Positions 36,001-43,300 of a stretch of 64,000 nt of DNA are shown one piece after another; within the stretch, counting starts at the first letter, position 1, and every line of letters starts with the position of its first letter. Under the pieces are notes generated by a model. The model made no database searches, had not been told where the DNA came from, and saw only the letters and a program-made list of their open reading frames with translations. Both the position numbers and the translations under genes were made by a program. Source of the stretch: Calothrix sp. NIES-2098 (GTDB lineage: Bacteria > Cyanobacteriota > Cyanobacteriia > Cyanobacteriales > Nostocaceae); contig AP018172.1 in assembly GCA_002368175.1 (NCBI GenBank), positions 3,098,001 through 3,162,000 on the forward strand. Reading direction: 5' to 3'.

Positions 36001-36381
36001 TTCAGCTGCAATCACAACAGCAACATTTGCCCCTTCTTGAATCCCTGCATCTTTTAACGCACCATCTGCGACTGTTAACAGTAACAGTTGTTGGGGATTG
36101 AGTTGTTCTACTTCGTTGGGAGGGATTTTGTAAGCTAAAGTATCGATAGCAAAATCTTGGATATATCCGCCTACTGGTGCTTTACCATCAGGTAATCCGT
36201 ATTCTTTGAGTAAATCTGCTTTCTCGTCGATGCCATACCATCTTTGAGCAGGTAGGGGAACAAAATGCTGTTTGCCGTCATAAATACTACGTTCAAAAGC
36301 ATCTAAATCTTGACATTCACCAAAAAAGGCATCCATGCCCACAATGGCAATTTTGCCTGATTGTATTTCTTGTTCAAACAT
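33010..36381 (-). CDS. hglC: HglC: chain-length-factor-like KS plus acyltransferase
   Basis: 1123 residues. The first ~450 are a ketosynthase fold, but the catalytic Cys is lost: TMTAVETSAFKALEV has Glu210 in its place, and the HGTGT motif is replaced by VASGFPEEDEAE, while NIGHTYVASG remains. This is the mark of a chain length factor, as in the KS-CLF pairs of PfaC. An acyltransferase-like domain follows (about 580-920) with GYSLGETSMM, where the nucleophile Ser sits in GYSLG rather than GHSxG. The C-terminal 190 residues are a linker ending in a helical segment, LTKSHTAFLKSRQDF, related to repeats in HglE. It should pair with the active ketosynthase HglD encoded just upstream. Confidence 0.9.
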   Translation of the reverse strand: MFEQEIQSGKIAIVGMDAFFGECQDLDAFERSIYDGKQHFVPLPAQRWYGIDEKADLLKEYGLPDGKAPVGGYIQDFAIDTLAYKIPPNEVEQLNPQQLLLLTVADGALKDAGIQEGANVAVVIAAEADLSVHQLQQRWNLSWQIKDGLNAAEIALPPDKIAQLETIVKDSVHHQVEIGEYLSYIANIMASRISSLWNFTGPSFTMTAVETSAFKALEVAQMLLINEEVDAVVVGAVDLAGGIENVLLRSQWGTVNTGANTLSYDQNANGWTVGEGAGAVVLKRYDTAKQNGDRIYAVIDAVSIGQAVSTAVDGETINQVCQSAFQMAGIQPSEVNYVEVVASGFPEEDEAEIAGMLQAYPSVGDGLHCAIGSVKANIGHTYVASGIASLIKTALCLYHNYIPATPNWSGVKTPQVWQGSPFFVATESRPWFLHKDSTHRIAAINGIGCDGTCAHVILSDEPDQVNHSSRYLQQRPFYLFPIAADDRSALFNLLDNLQQEIEKSDSLSHTASQNFVKFQQHQTAKYTLAITGRNKKELLKEIASAHKGINTAFDKGSDWQTPIGSYFTSKPLGKEGEVAYVYPAAVNSYVGIGRTLFRLFPDLQAEPFVKSLYKRVSDVEKLVFPRSLHKLSTRELETLEKKLLDDSLAMFEAEMFFTRLITTVIRDRFQVKPKYVFGYSLGETSMMVSQGVWSDFFAGSNSFNSSALFGDRLSGPKNAVREYWGLPPATDASDNNFWANYVLMTTPDKVRECLKNESRVYLTQINTPEEVLIAGEPTVCQRVIKALGCNAFPAPFDHVIHCEAMRSEYAELVKLNTLPTQDIPGITFYSAAGYKPISLNNEVVAHSIATGLSQQLDFPRLVNRVYADGVKIFVEAGAGGVCSRWVSKILEGKEHITVSLNRRGMDDHTTIVKALAKLLSHQVELDISSLYDLTQENGKKNKLTQRNITLGGKSITATILSEENRQIFQNLTSKTPTNTAPVDYQRVNPVFNSLNTPVVIATNNQPVDDIFLPTNQPAEIAEKNIMEHGLVSTEELQSFEITTTLQKPTQPSFTPSNITRKPGQTIRMLDLNKTQYQKLNANNANLTKSHTAFLKSRQDFSQQMSEIIQLQLACAQNLLKEES

Positions 36382-36634
36382 TGTTTATTTACAGTAGATA
36401 ACAAAGAATAAAGGATGAAGTATGTTATAGAGATTGTTTTTCATTTGCCGCAATTAGAGAGGACTTATGCAAAATCTCTCTATAGCCCTCTTCCCTTTGT
36501 GTCCTTCGTGCCTTCGCGGTTTATTTTCTAAATTAATAACGAACCACGAAGACGCGAAGTGCGCTAAGAAAGGAAAGAAAAAGAAGAGATATTTAGCAAC
36601 AATCTAGACTTCGTTTATCTGCGGTTAAATCTTC
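36382..36634. repeat. hglD-hglC gap with inverted dispersed repeats
   Basis: About 250 bases. CCTTCGTGCCTTCGCGG (about 36503) and CCACGAAGACGCGAAG (about 36543) are imperfect inverted copies of the CACGAAG repeat family and could fold in RNA. No ORF is visible. The gap lies inside the operon. Confidence 0.55.
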
Positions 36635-37996
36635 TTATACTTCATCCTGCTTTTCCAAAATCAAATGTGAATTGGTTCCGCCAAAACCAAAAGCACTTAA
36701 AGCCGCACGTTTCACAGACGAATTATTAGGCCATTTCGTCGCTGTTCTCACAATATTGTTGCTAGAAATGACACTGTTTTCCGTCCCAATTGGTTCGCTG
36801 ACATTAATCGTGGCAGGAATTACACCCGCATTCATGCTATAAATAGTTTTTGCCAAGCCAACCATACCAGCCGCTACTAATAAGTGACCGACATTAGCTT
36901 TAGTAGAACCTACTAAAGGCGATGCTTGATGTTCACCAAAGAAAGTCTCTACAGAGTTAAATTCTGTGGTATCTCCTAATAATGTGCCGGTAGCATGACA
37001 TTCCATGTAATCAATGTCTTTCGGGCTAAGTTGTGCTTCGTTATATGCACGTTCAAAAGCGAGAATTTGTCCTCTTGAATTGGGGCTTAATAAATGCTTA
37101 CCTTTACCATCATTAGAAAGTCCATTACCAGCAATGGTGGCGAGAATTTTATCACCATCTATCACAGCATCGCTGTAGCGTTTCAGCATTACCATCCCAA
37201 TCCCATCGGATGTAATTAAGCCGCGAGAAGACTTATCTAAAGGACGGCTGATACCATTTTCGGGATAACCTTGAATACCCGAAAATAACATTCGTAAAAA
37301 TAGCGGATCGACACAACTCATCGCCCCTGCTAACATGACATCAGCTTTGCGCGATCGCAAATAGTAAGAGGCTAGCTTAATGGCATAAAATGAGGACGAG
37401 CAAGCCGCATCTATACAAAAGTGATTACCAGATAAAGCAAATGCTTGGGAGACAAGGGCGGCGGGAAAGCCGGTTATCATCGCATTATATGGGGAAGCCT
37501 TTGTTTTGGTTGGTAACGCAGCCAACCGGAAATTTTCATCTTGTACAAGTTCTGCGATCGCAGGGGTAATTGTTTGCTGGTAAATTGGTGCAAACAATTG
37601 ATTAGACATCTTCGTGGGTAAGGATAAAGTTCCCAGAATTACCCCACATTTTGAGAGAACTTGGCGATTTCCCCAATAGCCGCTATGCTGAATCGCTTGT
37701 TTGGCTGCATACAGCGACCATTTCATGGAATTATCCAAACTCTCGACTAACTCCGCAGGTAAATTGTATTCGCTGGGATCAAATTGAAAATTACGAATAA
37801 ATCCACCTTGGAGAAAATAAATTTTTTCCGGTTTTCCTTTAATTGGATCGTAAAATATTGTGGGATCTACACCCAAATCTGCAACAGTAGTAGCTGAAGT
37901 TGCATCTTTCTCATTTGTCAGGTTTTGCCAAAACTGCTCAGGATTATTGGCATCAGGAAAGAGGCAAGATAACCCGATAATCGCTATTTTCTCCAC
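36635..37996 (-). CDS. hglD: HglD: ketosynthase
   Basis: 453 residues, a single beta-ketoacyl synthase domain. Catalytic Cys199 sits in CIDAACSSSFYA, and both His are present in ECHATGTLLGD and NVGHLLVAAGM. The N-terminal MEKIAIIGLSCLFPDA and C-terminal LSAFGFGGTNSHLIL are standard. It catalyses condensation of the growing chain with malonyl units. Together with the CLF of HglC it matches the KS-CLF pair in PfaC of PUFA synthases, here on separate polypeptides. Start is GTG 37996, with TGAGGA about ten bases upstream. No AT or carrier domain is attached. Confidence 0.93.
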   Translation of the reverse strand: MEKIAIIGLSCLFPDANNPEQFWQNLTNEKDATSATTVADLGVDPTIFYDPIKGKPEKIYFLQGGFIRNFQFDPSEYNLPAELVESLDNSMKWSLYAAKQAIQHSGYWGNRQVLSKCGVILGTLSLPTKMSNQLFAPIYQQTITPAIAELVQDENFRLAALPTKTKASPYNAMITGFPAALVSQAFALSGNHFCIDAACSSSFYAIKLASYYLRSRKADVMLAGAMSCVDPLFLRMLFSGIQGYPENGISRPLDKSSRGLITSDGIGMVMLKRYSDAVIDGDKILATIAGNGLSNDGKGKHLLSPNSRGQILAFERAYNEAQLSPKDIDYMECHATGTLLGDTTEFNSVETFFGEHQASPLVGSTKANVGHLLVAAGMVGLAKTIYSMNAGVIPATINVSEPIGTENSVISSNNIVRTATKWPNNSSVKRAALSAFGFGGTNSHLILEKQDEV

Positions 37997-38275
37997 TGCT
38001 CATGTCCTCATTGGGATATTAAACAAAAGGGGATATGCTCGCTATGCTTCAATATTCTCCCCTTGACTTTATGGGCGGTTTGTTAAAAAAATAACTTTCA
38101 CAAATCAAATAGGAAAGCTAGATAACAACCGCATAAATTGGATTCCCTAAGATGGCAAGATTTACGCCGTTAAACAAGCTAAATCAAATGGCAGTTATAG
38201 CATTTCAGAATTGATTATAATACATCTAAATTTGTATTTCATCAATAAAGAAATGCTATAAATATCACGAATTCA
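37997..38275. other. Gap between hglD and the KR-DH gene
   Basis: About 280 bases, AT-rich. No ORF or strong repeat was seen. It contains TATTAC-like and poly-A tracts that could hold an internal promoter, but nothing definite. Confidence 0.35.
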
Positions 38276-40009
38276 TTACTTAGCTTGCAGTAAACTCATC
38301 GGCGCAACTACAGCCTTGGCTCCCAGGATGCGTGAGTATAATTTACCTGTGCGATCGTGCAAAATAAAATCGGCAGTTAAACCAGTAGCTTTTTTCTCCT
38401 TAATATCACAAGAAACATAAAATATTTCATCAACTGGTATTGCTCTATACTGTTCAGAAGTTGTTAACTGTCCAGGTAAGCAAACTTCATTATGATAATG
38501 ACTTAACCATACCCATAAAGGTTGGGTACTTAAGTCAGTAGCATAAGGATTGTGCCAGTGAATTGGAAATTGTCCTTGTTGTTGGGGAGTGATTTGTGCC
38601 CAATAGCATTCTGTAGTAATTTTTTCGGGGCTAATATTTAAAACCCTTTGAATTTCTTGAAAACATGGGCCATGAAATAATGTCGATGGGCCATTTTGAT
38701 ATAAATCTTTACCCCTAGCGGTAATAATGCCATCCTCTGTCAAATTCACTGCATCATATATAGGTGCATCAGGTAATTCTCGCACCAGTTTAATAGTAGA
38801 AGTGAAATGATAGTGAGTTTTACCAGCAGGAGTTTTGCTGAAAATAGTCGTTTGAAATTCGATAAACTCGCCGTCAGATTTGGCAATTTCTTTGAGTTGC
38901 AAAATATGTTCGCTGGCTACCGAGTCATTAAAGGTAATTCCCTTTAAAACTTTAAAATCTTTGCAACTGAAATATCTGTAACCTGGGTAAGCTTCTTCAC
39001 AGCCATTAATCATCCAGGACATTGCACAGGTAGCGGGAACTACTGCATAACCAGCAATCACATGATCCATTAAAAATGGATTGGCTTCAACTGTGATGCG
39101 ACGACGGATAAAATGAGTTTTTAGTTCAGAATCTAAAGGTGCGGGTGGGGGAATTAGAGGGCTACCAATTACTAATTGAGTAGTATCGCCATGCTTGGGG
39201 TTGAGTTCTTTAACTAACATTTTGGTTCCCACTTCCACGGGGATAATATCAATTCCCCGTTCTGCAAAGGCTTTTTTGAGTTCTGGAGTCACCATTCCGC
39301 TATCCCAACCGCCCCAGTTAATCGCCACAACATGACAGTTGGGGTAGTACTGCTTCATTACGTGGGCGGATTTGTTGAGGATTTCGTTAGCGATCGCGTA
39401 ATCAGATTGACCGATATTGCCGTAAAATCCAGTGACGGAGGAGAACAACACTAAATGCTGGAGTTGTTCGGCGGGAACGCAATCTAACAGGTTTTCTAAT
39501 CCATGAACTTTGGCGGTGTAAACCTTTTCAAAATCCTGTTCGGTTTTCTTTTCAATTAATTTATCAGCTAAATTTCCTGCACCATGTATGATGCCAGTAA
39601 TTGGCCCCATGCGGTTAACTACAGCCGCCAAGTTTGCTTTTAACCCTTCGGTATCTGTGACATCAACGCTTAAATATTCGGCGGTAGCGCCTGTTTGTTG
39701 AATAGCGGCGAGGGTTTTTTTAATTTCCCGGCTGGAGTGAATTTTGTTATAGATTTTTTGTACACTTATGGGTGTGGGCTTCTCACCTTGAGCGAGAAGA
39801 TTTTCCATGATGCGTTTTTTTAATGCAGGTTCTTCAAAGCAATTTTGGGCGTATTCTGGTTCGGTTTCTAATAGTTCGGAACGTCCCAAAAGGATGAATT
39901 TACAAGGTTGTTTTTTGGCGAGTTCAATGGTGCATTCGGCGGTGATACCTTTAGCGCCGCCGCTAACTAGAAAAACTGATGAGGGACGAATAGGTGTTTG
40001 TGTTGCCAT
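38276..40009 (-). CDS. Catalytic ketoreductase half fused to a dehydratase (hgl cluster)
   Basis: 577 residues. Residues 10-290 are the catalytic subdomain of a PfaA-type ketoreductase: nucleotide site FLVSGGAKGITAE, HLVLFSSVTGFYGNIGQSDYAIANE (here seen as FSSVTG with the active Ser, then SDYAIAN with the active Tyr) and NWGGWDSGM. The structural partner subdomain is missing from this protein and is found at the end of HglE. Residues 310-577 form a hot-dog dehydratase region with NPFLMDHVIAGYAVVP, whose HxxxGxxxxP motif is the catalytic His loop. The protein should reduce the keto group and remove water for selected cycles. In Anabaena the genes hglF and hglG lie at this place; which one, or both, this corresponds to was not settled. 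Confidence 0.85.
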   Translation of the reverse strand: MATQTPIRPSSVFLVSGGAKGITAECTIELAKKQPCKFILLGRSELLETEPEYAQNCFEEPALKKRIMENLLAQGEKPTPISVQKIYNKIHSSREIKKTLAAIQQTGATAEYLSVDVTDTEGLKANLAAVVNRMGPITGIIHGAGNLADKLIEKKTEQDFEKVYTAKVHGLENLLDCVPAEQLQHLVLFSSVTGFYGNIGQSDYAIANEILNKSAHVMKQYYPNCHVVAINWGGWDSGMVTPELKKAFAERGIDIIPVEVGTKMLVKELNPKHGDTTQLVIGSPLIPPPAPLDSELKTHFIRRRITVEANPFLMDHVIAGYAVVPATCAMSWMINGCEEAYPGYRYFSCKDFKVLKGITFNDSVASEHILQLKEIAKSDGEFIEFQTTIFSKTPAGKTHYHFTSTIKLVRELPDAPIYDAVNLTEDGIITARGKDLYQNGPSTLFHGPCFQEIQRVLNISPEKITTECYWAQITPQQQGQFPIHWHNPYATDLSTQPLWVWLSHYHNEVCLPGQLTTSEQYRAIPVDEIFYVSCDIKEKKATGLTADFILHDRTGKLYSRILGAKAVVAPMSLLQAK

Positions 40010-40325
40010 ATTTCAATTTGGGATTTTTTAACCGCCGATAAACGCTGATAAACGCCGATAATTACTGATAGTCTTTACTCTTGTTTTCTCTCCTCTGCGC
40101 CTCTGCGTCTCTGCGTGAGATAAAAGATTTTTAAACGAACCACGAAGACACGAAGAACGCGAAGGAAGATGAGGTTAAGAGAGTTTTTTAGGAAGAAATT
40201 TCTTTGCGCCTTTGCGTGAGATAAAAAAATTTCAAACGAACCACAGAGACGCAGAGAACACAGAGAAAGAAGAGTTTTAGAGAAAGGGAGATGAGGTGAC
40301 ATTATTCCTGATCTCCCTTATTTGC
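40010..40325. repeat. hglE-KR gap filled with dispersed CGCAGAGAC / CACGAAG repeats
   Basis: Contains CTCTGCGCCTCTGCGTCTCTGCGTGAG (about 40093), ACCACGAAGACACGAAGAACG (about 40138), TTTGCGCCTTTGCGTGAG (about 40202) and ACCACAGAGACGCAGAGAAC (about 40241). Two pairs are arranged as inverted repeats, so the RNA between hglE and the KR gene could fold strongly. No ORF is credible here. Confidence 0.65.
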
Positions 40326-43300
40326 TTACTTATCAGATGAAGTGATTAGGGTAACTCTTCCCTGAGCGCCGTAGCCAACTTCACTGAGATAAAGATTAGA
40401 GTCGTGGAGTTCAGCAATGATGTGTTGTGCTGATTGTTGAGCATCGAGAGCGGGACTAATATCAACTGCTCTGGTGTATACTTTGGGCCATTCCCATCTC
40501 ATTGTCTTGGTTAAACCAGCTAAACCGGCTCCGATGACTCCAAAGTTGGTGTTATGCTCAAACCCAAAGGCTCCATCTAAACGAGCTACTGTGAGAAAAC
40601 AACTGCGTCCGTAACGTGCGGCTTCATTGAGGGATTTTTTCAGGTGTTTCGCCATGAAAAAGACGTGTTTAACGATCGCCTTTTCTTGTTCAATGTAAGG
40701 AAGTGTCTTTGTGTGACTGACTTGGAAGACTGGGTGAATATGGATGAATGCCCCAATGCTGCCGATGTTACTTGCGATCGCAGATAATTTATCTTGTAGT
40801 AGTTGTTCGCTGAAATCTACTAGGGTGATGCGGGTAACGCCTGGGGGTAAAAGTGCTTGTTGGGGAATTACCGCTTGGGGGAAGCTGAGAACTACAACTT
40901 TCCAGCCTTTATCTACTAAGGATTGCACTACCACCGAGGTGGTGAGGGAACCATCATCGGTGACTAAGGCGATGTGTCCCTCTGGTAAGTTGAAGTCTAA
41001 GTAATCTGGTTGGGGAAGGTATTTGAGTTTGATGGGTAGACGTTGAACGTTATGCTCTACATCTATTATCGGCTCGTTGTCAAACTCAAATTCATGCTTT
41101 TTTTTTTCACCTCCAGCCAGCTTCTGGAGATAATCAACTATTTGACCGATGGTGCGGAGGTCGCCGAGTTCTTCGATGTTTGGTTTGGGTAGGTCGGGGT
41201 ACATTTCTTGCATCGCACCCAGGATTTCTACTCGTTTGATGGAGTCGATACCTAAGTCGGCTTCCATGTCCATTTCCAGTTCCAGCATCTCTACTGGGTA
41301 ACCAGTTTTTTCACTGGTAATGTTCAGTAGGGTTTGACCGATGTCTGCGTAATCAGCGCTGGTTGTGGTTTCAGTTGTGGTTTCTACTTCGGGGGCGAAG
41401 GAAACTACTTCGCTGAGTGGAACTACTGGTTCAGGTGCAGTTACTACAGTTTCTACGGGGGCGACTACTGCAACTGGAGCGACTGGTTCAGGTGCAGTGA
41501 CTACGGTTGCAACTGGGGCGACTACTTGGGGAATTTCCGCAACTTCTTGTACGGGAGCAGCTACAGAGGTGTTACCAGCGGCGTGGTTTTGCAGGTATTC
41601 AACAACTTGGCCAATGGTGCGTTTTTCGGCTAATTCTTCCAAGTTGGGCTTGGGTAGGTCGGGGTATAATTCTTGCAATCCGCCTAAGATTTCTACCCGT
41701 TTGATGGAGTCAATACCTAAGTCTGCCTCCATATCCATGTCCATCTCTAACATTTCGATGGGGTAGCCTGTCTTTTCACTGGTGATGCTTAACAGGTTAT
41801 TACCCAATTCAGATAAATCGACGGTGCTGGATGCAGGTGCGGGTGCAGGGATGAAAGCAACTGTTTCCGCTACAGGTGCGGCTACAGGTTCAGGCTGAAC
41901 GGGAGCTACGGAAATCTCAACTACAGGTTGAGGAGGAATTTCCACAACTGGAGGCGCAGGAATTTCTGCTACAGGCTCAGGCTGAGGTTCAACAATTTTG
42001 GGAGCAGAGCCATTTTTGGCTACAGGCTCAATTTTTGGCTCAACTACAGGCGCAGTAAGAGTTTCAACAATTTTGGCGGTGGGTGGAACGGGTGCTTCGG
42101 TAACAGCTTCGCTAACGAAGGGTAATGTTACCTGGGGTAGGGTGATTTCTTCACCAGCAACGAGGTGAGAATACTCTTGCTGAATTAGTTGGAAAAAGTT
42201 TTTGGTATATTCGATTTGCTCTTGGAGATATTGCTCATGGATGCGTAGAGTTTCACCTTGTTGGGAATGAAACTGCATCATGCTGCGCTCTAAGCTTTCC
42301 ATGACAACTTGCTTGAGCTTGGCGGTTTCTGTTGAAGTTTTAGCTTCAGCGAGTAAAGCGTTTTGTTGTTGCATCAGTTGGAAAAATGTTTTGGCATATT
42401 CCATCTGATGATTGAGATATTGTTCGTGAACTTGTAAATTTTCGCTTTGATTGTTCTGAAATTGAGCCAGGAGATATTCTAAACTTTCTAGAACTCTTTG
42501 ATAATTTACAGGTTTTTCAGGTGTTTGCATCTTTGATTCCTGGGCTGGAGTTTGTAAAAGGGTCGCAGGATTCATTTGAGGCTTGGTTTGAGGAGCATAA
42601 GCAACGCCGTTCATGACTGGGGTAGGGGCAGTTTTCTTATGTCCGTTAGTGTGAATGGGTGTGGGACTTACAGGTTCTATGTTCACAGGTGCAGGTGAAG
42701 GTGCAGAGATTGCGGGGGTAATGGTAACTTCAGATGCAGGTGCAGCTACTGCGGGAGTAACAGTAACTTCAGATGCAGGTGTAGCTACTGCAGGGGTAAT
42801 GGTAACTTCAGATGCAGATGCAGCTAGCTTAACTTTATGTCCGTTTTGCAAAGCTTGCGGGAAGGCATTTTTGGTTTTTTCCGACACAAAATTAATGCCG
42901 TTTAACTTCACCGTTAACGCTTTTTTCTTCTCGTTTTCGGGTGCGGGGAGTGCAGGAGGTAGTTGATAAGGATCGAGATTTTGCAAATTCATCCCCACTA
43001 CACGCATCTGTACAGCAGCTTCGCGCAAAGAGCGATCGCTGTTCTTTTGGGTGCTGGGGTTTAAGGAAATGGTCAGGTGCGGGCGATCGCCTAAAGTATC
43101 TTTGACTAAGTTGCTGAGTATTCTGCGGGGGCCAAATTCCACGAAGCAGTAACCACCAGCAGCGTAGATATTCTCAATCTCTTGCTTAAACAGCACCGAG
43201 TTGGAGAGGTGACTTTCCAGAACTTTTTGAATTGCAGGTGCTTCTTGGGGATACTTTTGCCCAGAGACATTGCTGAAAACTGGGATTTGGGGAATTTGGA

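Noticed and set aside
41334..42125. Several open frames on the plus strand opposite HglE
   Set aside because: They are complements of the Pro/Val/Glu-rich linkers and carrier domains, with low-complexity Gly/Tyr or Thr/Ala content. Shadows.
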